Below, piece after piece: positions 26,141 to 34,945 of a DNA stretch of 50,591 bases; position 1 is the stretch's first letter; every line of letters starts with the position of its first letter. This stretch comes from Saprospiraceae bacterium (GTDB lineage Bacteria; Bacteroidota; Bacteroidia; Chitinophagales; Saprospiraceae): positions 1 to 50,591 of the forward strand of contig JABSSL010000033.1 of the NCBI GenBank assembly GCA_013214355.1. Reading direction: 5' to 3'. The notes under the pieces were generated by a model, which worked only from the letters and a program-made list of their open reading frames with translations, ran no database searches and had not been told where the DNA came from. Position numbers and translations under genes: made by a program.

Positions 26141-29008
26141 TTATGCCGAAGCCTTCATCGTTTTTATACGATACCACATGCTTAGCCCCAGCCCTATCAT
26201 CATTAATAAGGAACCTAACCAAAAGAAATTGATACCAGGAAACTCGATAGCCTCTAGTACAAGGAAATCGTAGCGGAAGGAATCCGTAGCCATTTCTATT
26301 GGGATATTCTGTCTGGGCGGCTCCTTGTAAGCGACCATCAGACTAACCTTTTCCTCTTTAGGATCAATATTGGTCAAGCGGAAATGTAATCCGTAGACAT
26401 TTAATTCATCCTTAATATTGAAAGGACGATTTTCTCGAATCAGATAGATTGGCTGTGCCTGTGTTACTTCCCCACTTGGTAATTGGATATTGATCATAGC
26501 ACCTACCGCCAAATCTCCTTCTTCTGCGGTATAACTAGGATGTGTTGGTTTGGTATTGAATCCTCCGAATTGGAAGTTGATATCGCCAAGACTAAATCGT
26601 TCCCCTTGTCGCAATTTGAATTCAGTGTACTCAAGCTCTTCTTCAGGCGTTAAGACCAGATTAAGCACATCTTGGTGTAGCCGTACTTTAGAGCTGATCT
26701 CATGAATTTGGACAGGATAGGTATAAAGTAGCTGTCCGCGCAACACCATGACGGGCATTGCTGTATAGACACTATCATCCCCACTCATCCGGATCCTCAT
26801 CCTAGCTCCTAGAGATACGTCACCTTCTTCAGGTGTATAATCTGGATGACTTGCACTCCTAACCAGTTCATCAACTTGTAAAGTGAAAGTACGGAGTGAG
26901 AAGGTGTCTCGGTCCCGGATCGGAATCGTATCTGTGAAAGTATAGGTTTCCTTCAGCGGAAGAGCATACCGTTTGAAGTTCAGACTATCCTCTCTATTCT
27001 TACGGAATTCCGCATCAATTTCGATTTGAGGGAGGGCCCGGATACTGGTGAAAATATCCCTGCCGAAATAATGCTTGGTAGATGGATTATATACCTCGAC
27101 CTTGGTGAAATTCTTGTCATACAAAATATCAGGAGTCAAGTCGAACTCTTCCTTGACCTTACCATCTGCCCCTCGACGTTTATAGTTTACGGTGTAAGTT
27201 CGCGTACGATTCTCTACAATATCTTTTACGTAGGTCACTTCGTAACCACTCATCACCATCGTATTACCTTTAAAGAGCATAATGTTTTTCTGGGCAATAT
27301 CATCTTCGGCACCCTCGATCATACCTTCCATCGCGAACGGATTGGAGGAAATATGACGCTTATTCAATCCGGAGGCTATGATGCCCACGATCATCAAACC
27401 AAAACCGATATGCGAAAGGGTAGAGCCACCAAGTTTGAGGTTCCCTTTCAAGAAACTTACCAAATAATCTAAGTTAGCAACGACCGTAAAAATTCCTGAG
27501 AAAAGCAGGACCAGATAGGGGATGTTTTTAGTGGATACCCAAAGCGTAGTCAAGAACGTAAGCACTGCTGCGCCAACTAAGCTAATGGCGATATGTATCA
27601 AGAACTTCCGCTTATGAGAAGCCCAATTCACACCCTTATATCTTAAGAACTGTGATGCTCCAGATAGTAGTCCTATAAATACTGCAATCCAGAGTTGGTA
27701 TTTATTAAAGTGCTCGACTGGATCCGTAATTACTCGTCCTTCATAAATGGGATCGAAGTACTGCACAATTTTATTAAAGACAGGCAAAGAGGTGGACCCG
27801 GTAATGAGTAAACCGGAGAATAGTAGAACTAGGCTACCAATGAACATCCAAAACTCCCGAGAGGGCGTGGGCTCTTCTTTTTCGGGGCTAGGAATGCTCT
27901 TATACCTTCTGATCATCAATATTAATGGGATCAAAATGAAGGTAGCTTGGAAAACTACCAACTGCCATTCTAAGCCCATTTCAGTAAAAGCATGCACTGA
28001 GGTTTCTCCTAGAATCCCACTTCTCGTTAAAAAAGTAGAATATAAGACAAGGAGGAAACTCAGCAAGTAAAATATGTACGTAGTTCGAATAGAATGATTG
28101 GTGCTCTTGGCTACGAGGTTGGTATGAACACCAGCAACTAAAATTAGCCAAGGAACCAAGGAGGTATTTTCCACTGGGTCCCAAGCCCAATAACCCCCAA
28201 AGGTCAAAGCTTCATAAGCCCAGGCAGATCCCATCAAAATACCCGTACCGAGAATCGCACCGGAAAACAGTGCCCAAGGTAGGGCTGGCTTCAGCCAAGC
28301 CGTATGCTCTCCTTTCCAAAGCCCTGCTACAGCGTAGCAAAAAGGTATGGCAGTAGAGGCAAAACCCAAGAAAAGGGTAGGAGGGTGGATGGTCATCCAA
28401 TAGTTTTGTAGAGAAGCATTCAAGCCAGTTCCTGAAATCAAGCTCAGATAATCGGCATTTGAAAATATCGGAGCGTCCATGACCTCTCGCAATAGTAGGG
28501 TAGGGTTACTACCAATTTTCAAAGGGTCATCGCCGAAGCCTATGTATATTCCCAGAAGCATTGAGTTCAATAGAACCTGAATCAATGCTAGGACTGACAT
28601 CGTTGGCGCTTCCCACTTCTTTCCAACCCGCATGAGTACAAAACCAAGTACCACATGCCAAAACATCCATAGCAGGAAACTCCCTTCTTGCCCTTCCCAA
28701 AAAGCGGCAAAGACATAGCGAAAAGGCAAATCATCAGATACGTGGCCTTGCACGTACTGGTACTCATAGTACTTGTTGATCATCAAGTAGAAGATGATCC
28801 CGATTACCGTAAAAATACTGACACCATGTAGCCCGAATGCAGCTCTACCCAAACGCTTCCAGCTACCTTCATCCGGTGTGTCCGCCTTTTGAGTGCCAAA
28901 GTAGTAGGCTATAGAAGCTAGCATTGCCCCTACGAATCCTAACATAATAGCAGCGTGACCGATACGCCCCGGCCACAAATGCTCCCCGATATATTGTATG
29001 CTATCCAT
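26141..29008 (-). CDS. ccmF: Cytochrome c maturation heme-lyase subunit CcmF (CcsA/CcmF family)
   Basis: A 955-residue polytopic membrane protein. The N-terminal two-thirds hold about 14 hydrophobic helices; the tryptophan-rich heme-handling motif reads GGYWAWDPVENTSLVPW near residue 270, and WEGQEGSFLLWMFWH near residue 110 is equally typical of CcmF. Conserved histidines flank these segments (for example IHPPTLFLG). A large periplasmic beta-rich region (~580-910) precedes the last helix (~915-940). It ligates heme to apocytochrome c in the inner membrane, receiving heme from CcmE, whose gene lies 3 bp upstream. The length is larger than the E. coli protein (~650) because of the extended periplasmic domain, as is usual in Bacteroidota. 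Confidence 0.93.
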   Translation of the reverse strand: MDSIQYIGEHLWPGRIGHAAIMLGFVGAMLASIAYYFGTQKADTPDEGSWKRLGRAAFGLHGVSIFTVIGIIFYLMINKYYEYQYVQGHVSDDLPFRYVFAAFWEGQEGSFLLWMFWHVVLGFVLMRVGKKWEAPTMSVLALIQVLLNSMLLGIYIGFGDDPLKIGSNPTLLLREVMDAPIFSNADYLSLISGTGLNASLQNYWMTIHPPTLFLGFASTAIPFCYAVAGLWKGEHTAWLKPALPWALFSGAILGTGILMGSAWAYEALTFGGYWAWDPVENTSLVPWLILVAGVHTNLVAKSTNHSIRTTYIFYLLSFLLVLYSTFLTRSGILGETSVHAFTEMGLEWQLVVFQATFILIPLILMIRRYKSIPSPEKEEPTPSREFWMFIGSLVLLFSGLLITGSTSLPVFNKIVQYFDPIYEGRVITDPVEHFNKYQLWIAVFIGLLSGASQFLRYKGVNWASHKRKFLIHIAISLVGAAVLTFLTTLWVSTKNIPYLVLLFSGIFTVVANLDYLVSFLKGNLKLGGSTLSHIGFGLMIVGIIASGLNKRHISSNPFAMEGMIEGAEDDIAQKNIMLFKGNTMVMSGYEVTYVKDIVENRTRTYTVNYKRRGADGKVKEEFDLTPDILYDKNFTKVEVYNPSTKHYFGRDIFTSIRALPQIEIDAEFRKNREDSLNFKRYALPLKETYTFTDTIPIRDRDTFSLRTFTLQVDELVRSASHPDYTPEEGDVSLGARMRIRMSGDDSVYTAMPVMVLRGQLLYTYPVQIHEISSKVRLHQDVLNLVLTPEEELEYTEFKLRQGERFSLGDINFQFGGFNTKPTHPSYTAEEGDLAVGAMINIQLPSGEVTQAQPIYLIRENRPFNIKDELNVYGLHFRLTNIDPKEEKVSLMVAYKEPPRQNIPIEMATDSFRYDFLVLEAIEFPGINFFWLGSLLMMIGLGLSMWYRIKTMKASA

Positions 29009-29011
29009 GAA

Positions 29012-29410
29012 TTAGCTTTCCTTTTCAGAACGAATATAGATCTCTTCGTCTTTGTATTTGGATGGGCACTTCAAGAGCATGTCAGAGGCCCAAAATTCAT
29101 CACCTTTCATTTCGCCAGTTACAACAATCTGTTCTGACATCTCAAAATCTTGCGGTCGGGCAGCTTGTAGTACTACCTTTCGCTCTACTCCATCTTTATC
29201 CTTAATGAAGAAAGTAAAGAGGTCTGGATTGACTTCTGGCTGGTAGACCATTTCCTTATCCTTTGACAATTGTCCAGCAATCTTTACCCGACTACCTGAT
29301 TCAACTGCATCCGCAAAAGTGGCATAGGTAGTGGTGTCCTTGATAGCGGTGGTAAGCAGAAAAATAGCTGTGGCTATCATTACGATACCGACAATATGTA
29401 TCTTTTTCAT
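29012..29410 (-). CDS. ccmE: Cytochrome c maturation heme chaperone CcmE (CxxxY type)
   Basis: A 132-residue protein with one N-terminal anchor helix (residues ~5-23) and a periplasmic OB-fold beta barrel. It carries heme to CcmF. The heme-attachment motif is C115-PSK-Y119: a cysteine replaces the histidine of the classic HxxxY motif. This CxxxY form is known from archaea, some sulfate reducers and, to my knowledge, Bacteroidota. The gene heads the ccmE-ccmF operon, 16 bp after a perfect -7 box. Confidence 0.92.
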   Translation of the reverse strand: MKKIHIVGIVMIATAIFLLTTAIKDTTTYATFADAVESGSRVKIAGQLSKDKEMVYQPEVNPDLFTFFIKDKDGVERKVVLQAARPQDFEMSEQIVVTGEMKGDEFWASDMLLKCPSKYKDEEIYIRSEKES

Positions 29411-29426
29411 GGAGTTAGATTTTTTG

Positions 29427-29461
29427 CAAAGTTAAAAGCTTAGACACTTTATACCGTCAAA
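29427..29461 (-). promoter_or_regulatory. Promoter of the ccmE-ccmF operon
   Basis: On the minus strand TTTG (29458-29461) is followed after 23 bp by TAACTTTG (29427-29434), a perfect TAnnTTTG box. The start codon is 16 bp downstream, giving a very short leader. It is back to back with the ftsE promoter. Confidence 0.65.
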
Positions 29462-29488
29462 ATGTTGTCATAAGTAAAGGACAAATTA

Positions 29489-29519
29489 TTGTTTTATCTT
29501 AAGTAAAGCCTTAAGTTTG
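29489..29519 (+). promoter_or_regulatory. Promoter of ftsE
   Basis: TTG (29489-29491) is followed after 20 bp by TAAGTTTG (29512-29519), a perfect -7 box. The ATG at 29529 lies only 9 bp beyond, so the transcript has almost no leader. Confidence 0.65.
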
Positions 29520-29528
29520 CTCACGATT

Positions 29529-30215
29529 ATGAGTAACCTCATTGTACACCTCAAGGACGTAAAGATTTTCCAGGCTAAGAATCTGATTCTGGAAAAAGTT
29601 AACCTGAAGATATCAAAAGGCGAGTTCACCTATTTGATTGGTAAGACCGGGAGCGGAAAATCAAGTCTATTGAAAACGCTCTATGCCGCACTACCACTCA
29701 CGCAGGGCGAAGGTCAAGTAGGAGAATTTGATTTGAAAGCCCTAAACCGCAAAACGATTCCCCTTTTACGCCGACAATTGGGCATTGTCTTCCAAGACTT
29801 TAACCTGCTTAGCGACCGGAATGTGGAGGAAAATCTAAAGTTTGTCTTGAAGGCCACGGGTTGGAAGGATGCTGCGGATATCCAGAAGAGAATCACCGAA
29901 GTATTGGATCAAGTGGATCTCAGAACGAAAGCACGCAAATTCCCACATGAGCTTTCTGGCGGAGAACAGCAGCGCGTCGTCATTGCCCGCGCCCTCCTCA
30001 ACCGCCCCGACATTATTCTCGCCGATGAACCCACCGGAAATCTAGATCCGGAAACTGCGGATGACATTCTTTTGCTTCTACGAAAATTGGCTCAGCAAAA
30101 TGATACCGCCGTGCTCTTCGCTACCCATGACTACAGGATTCTAGAGAATTTTCCAGCTAGAATCATTCGCTGTTTAAATGGTAAAGTAGTTAGTGAAGAG
30201 GACTTAGAGATATAA
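29529..30215 (+). CDS. ftsE: ABC transporter ATP-binding protein FtsE
   Basis: A 228-residue ATPase starting at ATG 29529 ([11 protein letters not shown]). Walker A is G38-KTGSGKS-45, the Q-loop lies in [10 protein letters not shown], the signature is LSGGEQQR, Walker B is [12 protein letters not shown] and the switch His is in [18 protein letters not shown] and [12 protein letters not shown] are typical of FtsE. With FtsX it forms a divisome complex that activates peptidoglycan hydrolases; ftsX is not adjacent in this window. An alternative is another Lol/MacB-like ATPase, but length and motifs favour FtsE. The gene is convergent with the CHAT gene, with 2 bp between stops. Confidence 0.85.
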   Translation: MSNLIVHLKDVKIFQAKNLILEKVNLKISKGEFTYLIGKTGSGKSSLLKTLYAALPLTQGEGQVGEFDLKALNRKTIPLLRRQLGIVFQDFNLLSDRNVEENLKFVLKATGWKDAADIQKRITEVLDQVDLRTKARKFPHELSGGEQQRVVIARALLNRPDIILADEPTGNLDPETADDILLLLRKLAQQNDTAVLFATHDYRILENFPARIIRCLNGKVVSEEDLEI

Positions 30216-30217
30216 GT

Positions 30218-33121
30218 TCAGGCATGAACGGCTGTAACCTTTCGTCGGAGGATCATCATCCCAACTAGGGCTATCGCAGTAATCGATAAAATAGTTCGCC
30301 AAGGAAATTCTGGTTCCCCAAAGTCCAGCGCCACGGGATCCCCCATCTGTACAAAGGCAGCCCAGAAAAATGGATGCTTTTTTACTTTATCAGCAGAAGT
30401 TAGAAAGTCTAATTTAGCTTTACGAAGCGCTTCATCTTTTGCATAGCCTTTCTTCAAATAGTCATAGAAATCAATCATGATTTCCGATGTAGAATAGTCA
30501 TCTACAGACCAGAGACTCATTACTGCACTTGGACAACCCGCATGCACGAAGCCCTTCGAAAGGCTCAACACTCCATCTCCTTTCACCAGCTGTCCGCTGC
30601 CCGTATTACAAGCACTTAGGACTGCCAAATCAGCCGTCAGGTTAAGGTTAAAGAGATCCTGATTTACAATTGGCTCATCAGCAAAGAAGACCTTGCTCTG
30701 CATTGGATTCTCTTCATCCATACAAGCATGAGTTGCCAAATGGATAATCCGGTAATGCCCCGCCTGTGCCAGAAATGAATCCCGATTGGCATCTTTACCT
30801 AACATTACATTTCCTCCTAGTAAGGCTTGAATGCCCATCACCTCTCTCCGGCTATTTTCCAGATTCGCCAATTGGTCTCCCGCACAGCTTCGATTTTCGG
30901 CGATAGGTGCAGAGAAGGCTGGCGCATACCCAAGAAACAACTGACCCGCCACCCTCTCGCCCGGCCGCTGACTGACTTTATTCAAACTAGCCGAATACGC
31001 ATAGCCAATCGTGAAATCATTAATCAGAAAATTAGACACACCCTCACTCCTCGCCAATAATTCAAAAGGAATCAGGTTCAGGAGGTCATCCGGTACAATT
31101 AGTAAGCGCTTAATTCTTGACGGTAAATGATCGATAGCCTCGGCTGCATATTGCTGATAAACAGCGTAGATTCTTTTTTGAAAATCAGGTACTTCCTCGG
31201 TGGTCAATTGTGGCTTCTTCACCATTCTTTGAATTTCCCTAATATTCTCCTCAAAATCCGCTGATTTCTCGAACCGATGCACTTTAAAGTTAGAGTTTGT
31301 AATCTCAAATAAGTAGATGTTTTTGATTCCTACAAAGTACTCCAGAAATGCAGTTCTACGATCAATCATCCCTTCTCGAATATCCTGCACTGTGGCCAAC
31401 TTGGTATCATATTTCAAACGATAGTATTTCGGAAATTCTTCCTCAAATTGATCGATTAGCTGTTGATACGCTCGTCGGAGGGTATATAATTTATCATCCC
31501 ATTTCTTGAGATTTTCTGGATTAGGTTCATCCCCTTTTTTGTTATTCTCTTCGTTTATTTCTCTCTCATAATAGGCTATATCCACCCGAAATTGCTTTTC
31601 CTTCTGCAGCAAAGAATCTGGAATGCCACTAGCAGACTGGGCCATACGTTCATTCATCGACTCCAGCAGCAAGATGGCCTTATTGGACTCGGCAAAGAAT
31701 AATGCGTTTTCCAGATACAGATCTTCTCCTGTTATTTCATGCAAGGCCAAGGCTGTTTCTATGGCCTCTTCATAGATCTCCAAGGCATCTCCCGCCACAC
31801 GTTGCTTGGACCCCATAGTGGTGATGTCTTCCTTTAGTTTTTTGATGAAGTCGTGAGTGAGTTGGTAGGTATCTAGACTTGCTTTTAGGTCTCGGATATC
31901 CTTGGATTCTTGGTATCTTAGGTACAAGGCTCTGGCTTTTCCTCGGAGGGAGCGGATTACTTCGTATTCTAGGAAGCATTGCTCTGCTTTCGGATTAGAA
32001 TGGAGGTTCTGATCTTCAAACCCGTTAGCAAGATGCATAACCCCTTGATGAAAGTAGAAAGAGGCCGAGTCAAGTTGGTTATTGGCTTGGTAGATTTCTC
32101 CTAGGTGGGTATATTGGCGGGCCATAACAGGGTGCTTGGTAAAGTTAGCGTATGCTAACTTTACCAATGCTACAGCATCTTTTGCAGCAATAATTGCTGA
32201 TGAAAATTCAAGCCCTTTAGATTTGCTAATGGCCTGAAGTTCAAAAGATAGGTATTTACGAAAGCTATCATCATTGGTTTGAAGTAGTAAGGCTTCTTCT
32301 ATAAATCTATTTGCTTCATGTAACTTATTCAATTCTTGAAAACATTTCGCTAATCTTTGGTACACTTGGATATACATTTTTTCTGGGACAAGTCTTTTTC
32401 GACGACTTAAGGTCTCTAATACCTCTAGGCTAGCCTTAAAACTGCTAATAGCATTTGAGAAGTCCTTGTTACTGAGATAGACGAAACCAAGATAGTAGAG
32501 GTTTTCTGCTGTTTTCAGATTATATCTTCCGTTAATTTCTAAAAAGTATGTTCTTGCTTTGAGTAGATTGGCAATTGCTTGGTCATATTCTCCAAGCACT
32601 TCTTGAGTTAGTCCTAAGTTTGAAATGGAAATAGCTATATCGCCCTTGTCATGATTAATGGTTTCAAAAACAGATATTATCTCCTTATCCAAAGCCAAAG
32701 ATTCTGCAATCTGTCTTTTCTCATATAAACATGCACTGAGATTTGAAAGGCATAAGGCATATATTACCGTATTCTTTCCAATCTTTTTTTCTATTAGATC
32801 TTTACCACGATTCATATATTTGAACGCATCCTCATGATCTCCTAAATCAAATAACAAGGAGCCTGCTCCTACATAGGCTTCAGCCAGCCTTTGAGTTTCA
32901 CCTTCTGAACTCAAAAAAGGAACAGCTTTTAACAGAGTTTTTACTGCCTCGTCCTTGTTGCCCTGTTCTAAGAGCTTACCAGCTAATTCATAAAAAAACA
33001 CCCCAGAGGTATCACTATTATTGGTTGGTAGGAACTCGGATATACAGAAAATATAAGAGCAGCTAAAAACAAAATAGAGCACTAAAGAACTACTTACCAA
33101 TGGATTCTTAAAACTTAACAT
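30218..33121 (-). CDS. TPR-CHAT protein, membrane-anchored caspase-like peptidase
   Basis: A 967-residue protein. A hydrophobic N-terminal stretch (SSSLVLYFVFSCSYIFCI) is a signal peptide or anchor. Residues ~40-480 are TPR repeats (SYIGL-like helices such as AISISNLGLTQEVLGEYDQA and ENLYYLGFVYLSNKDFSNAI). A coiled segment (~500-580) leads to the CHAT domain (~640-930) of the caspase/separase clan, with the catalytic dyad H798 in HLATHAC and C838 in SACNTGSG. A C-terminal helix (ILSITAIALVGMMIL) with basic residues beyond it (RRKV) suggests a membrane tail, so TPR and CHAT parts probably face the periplasm. Such proteins are frequent in Saprospiria; substrates are unknown. The neighbouring T9SS protein is a possible but unproven partner. 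Confidence 0.87.
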   Translation of the reverse strand: MLSFKNPLVSSSLVLYFVFSCSYIFCISEFLPTNNSDTSGVFFYELAGKLLEQGNKDEAVKTLLKAVPFLSSEGETQRLAEAYVGAGSLLFDLGDHEDAFKYMNRGKDLIEKKIGKNTVIYALCLSNLSACLYEKRQIAESLALDKEIISVFETINHDKGDIAISISNLGLTQEVLGEYDQAIANLLKARTYFLEINGRYNLKTAENLYYLGFVYLSNKDFSNAISSFKASLEVLETLSRRKRLVPEKMYIQVYQRLAKCFQELNKLHEANRFIEEALLLQTNDDSFRKYLSFELQAISKSKGLEFSSAIIAAKDAVALVKLAYANFTKHPVMARQYTHLGEIYQANNQLDSASFYFHQGVMHLANGFEDQNLHSNPKAEQCFLEYEVIRSLRGKARALYLRYQESKDIRDLKASLDTYQLTHDFIKKLKEDITTMGSKQRVAGDALEIYEEAIETALALHEITGEDLYLENALFFAESNKAILLLESMNERMAQSASGIPDSLLQKEKQFRVDIAYYEREINEENNKKGDEPNPENLKKWDDKLYTLRRAYQQLIDQFEEEFPKYYRLKYDTKLATVQDIREGMIDRRTAFLEYFVGIKNIYLFEITNSNFKVHRFEKSADFEENIREIQRMVKKPQLTTEEVPDFQKRIYAVYQQYAAEAIDHLPSRIKRLLIVPDDLLNLIPFELLARSEGVSNFLINDFTIGYAYSASLNKVSQRPGERVAGQLFLGYAPAFSAPIAENRSCAGDQLANLENSRREVMGIQALLGGNVMLGKDANRDSFLAQAGHYRIIHLATHACMDEENPMQSKVFFADEPIVNQDLFNLNLTADLAVLSACNTGSGQLVKGDGVLSLSKGFVHAGCPSAVMSLWSVDDYSTSEIMIDFYDYLKKGYAKDEALRKAKLDFLTSADKVKKHPFFWAAFVQMGDPVALDFGEPEFPWRTILSITAIALVGMMILRRKVTAVHA

Positions 33122-33416
33122 TAGAGGTGTATTTGACTGCCTAATCCTTCTCAGAATGCAACTTACAGTCTAAGGTATATATAAGACATTGAATAGTTTG
33201 TTTCTTCTGAAGATTAGCTCAGTTTATTTGGCGGTAAACGCTCTTAATTAGATAGAATTCTTAATGTCGTTCTGTTGACTCTTTGCATAGTCTGTTAAAT
33301 AGTAGTAGATCTTACAGTTAGAGAGTAGGCAATTTTAAGGCTGCCTTTAGCCCCAAATCTTAAATGGAGTTAATCTGCCCTAAAAGAACGATAGGCAATA
33401 ACATAAGCAGTTATTA

Positions 33417-34439
33417 TCAGTTGATAACAACTACCTTTCTATGATTTATAGTTTTCTCAATTCTCGTTCGAAGAATGAATGTGCCAGTCGCTAAATCTAG
33501 TAAATCTAAGGGAGAAATGGCCGTCCCATAGACGATGACTTTTTTGACTTCTCTACCCCTCAAATCGAGAACTGTTATTTCAGCACCTATCTTGTCCGGG
33601 AGATTATGCTCAACTTGGAGGTGCGATTTTGCAGGGTTTGGGTAAAATCTGATCAGCTGAAAATCAGTCTTTTGTTGAAGCCTGCCATTAGATTGAGTGT
33701 CTTTTAAACTCCCAAAAGAAGATGAAGTAGTATTAGATTGGATCACTTGATTATTTCCTTCTGGGAACTCTTGGTGTTCTTCTGAAAGAGCTTCTACCCT
33801 GCTATCATCACAGTTGCAAGTTTTGAAAATCTTTGACTGTACATTGGAATTTGGAGTTAACTCATTTGCGGTAAAGGCAGCACAATCATTAGTTACTTCC
33901 CGGTTTCCTGAATATATTTTAAATATTAACTCTAAATTCACATACTCCTCTCCGCATCTATCTATTAAACATGGTTCACCATGGATCAATTGTTCCATAT
34001 TTATGGTACTGTAAATCATTCCTGTAAATAGATTTGCCTCTATAGTGGCTCTTCGCAGGCTATTTGACTCGTTGGTGTTTTGAAAAGCCTCTTCTGGGAT
34101 TTCATAAGATCTTCCGAGTTCACGGCCTATATTTGAGAAAACACGGATATGCCAAGGAAAAGAAAAATTCCCAGTTGGGGTAAGTTGGTTAATGTTCAAA
34201 ACTATCTCTACCTGATCGTTGGATGTACTCATGGCAATATCTATTGGAGATTGTCCATCTTTATATTTATCCCGACTTGATTCTTGGGGATCAAGAAAAA
34301 TACAGTCGATCTGCCCACACGGATCATTGCCATTATCACTTTTACTCTTGATTGCTAGAACACTAGTGGAAAACAACATTGAGTTTGTCAATAAGAAAAT
34401 AGCTACTGTAAAACCGTAATTCATAATTTGATTTAGCAT
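33417..34439 (-). CDS. Secreted protein of unknown function with T9SS type A sorting domain
   Basis: A 340-residue protein from ATG 34439 (MLNQIMNYGFTVAIFLLTNS), preceded by an A-rich stretch typical of Bacteroidota starts; a GTG start at 34478 would lengthen it by 13 residues. The signal peptide ends near FSTSVLA. The middle (~30-230) contains several cysteines (C-x3-D-C-x-F, CNCDD, CLIDRCGEE) and no domain I recognise. The last ~80 residues (LIRFYPNPAKSHLQVEHNLP, then VLDLRGREVKKV, ending VVVIN) are a T9SS sorting domain, so the protein is exported to or beyond the cell surface. It follows the CHAT gene's start by ~300 bp of non-coding DNA and is probably transcribed separately. Confidence 0.8.
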   Translation of the reverse strand: MLNQIMNYGFTVAIFLLTNSMLFSTSVLAIKSKSDNGNDPCGQIDCIFLDPQESSRDKYKDGQSPIDIAMSTSNDQVEIVLNINQLTPTGNFSFPWHIRVFSNIGRELGRSYEIPEEAFQNTNESNSLRRATIEANLFTGMIYSTINMEQLIHGEPCLIDRCGEEYVNLELIFKIYSGNREVTNDCAAFTANELTPNSNVQSKIFKTCNCDDSRVEALSEEHQEFPEGNNQVIQSNTTSSSFGSLKDTQSNGRLQQKTDFQLIRFYPNPAKSHLQVEHNLPDKIGAEITVLDLRGREVKKVIVYGTAISPLDLLDLATGTFILRTRIEKTINHRKVVVIN

Positions 34440-34478
34440 TTCAATTTTTTTTGAAAGATTCATCCATTTGTTAATCAC

Positions 34479-34912
34479 CCCTTAATCGTCCCAATCCCCA
34501 AAAGGTAACCGCCTACCACCAAAAAAATATAAAAAAAAGTAGATGTCAATCATAAAGTATATGATAATCAGTGGTTTATAGGCGGGTGGGAATTTGGGAG
34601 AAAAGTAACCCAAACCCAACGAGGGGATGACAAAGGGGGAAGTACAATATGCAGCTCTGATAATCTTTTAATGTCGGGATGATAATGGAGCAAATTGGGG
34701 ATTAAATGACAATACTCTCCACCATAGGGTGCCTAGAGCAATATAGACCGTCGGAGTGAAATGTAGATAGAAAGAGAGCGACATTTGATTCTTCCTATAA
34801 CATAAAGATAGCCTTATATGTGAAAAAACAAAATTTAATGAAAATAAGGTGTAGCAATAGCGGAAATCACGGTTGGGCTACTTTGCTGCTTTTACAGACT
34901 CATAAAAGAGCG
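34479..34912. other. AT-rich intergenic region between divergent genes
   Basis: No coding frame, tRNA or repeat was found. There are A tracts at 34520-34545 next to the minus-strand T9SS gene. The right end carries the AraC gene promoter. Confidence 0.4.
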
Positions 34913-34920
34913 TACTTTTG
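34913..34920 (+). promoter_or_regulatory. -7 box of the membrane AraC gene
   Basis: TACTTTTG is a perfect TAnnTTTG box 25 bp before the ATG. The nearest upstream TTTG (34882-34885) is 27 bp away, longer than the usual 17-23 bp, so the -33 partner is doubtful. Confidence 0.5.
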
Positions 34921-34945
34921 CGATACTAGATAACCAAGCCGTCAC

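Noticed and set aside
30218-33121. TPR-CHAT protein as part of a type III-E CRISPR (Csx29-like) system
   Set aside because: No CRISPR array, Cas7-11 or other cas gene is present, and the protein has terminal membrane segments that Csx29 lacks.
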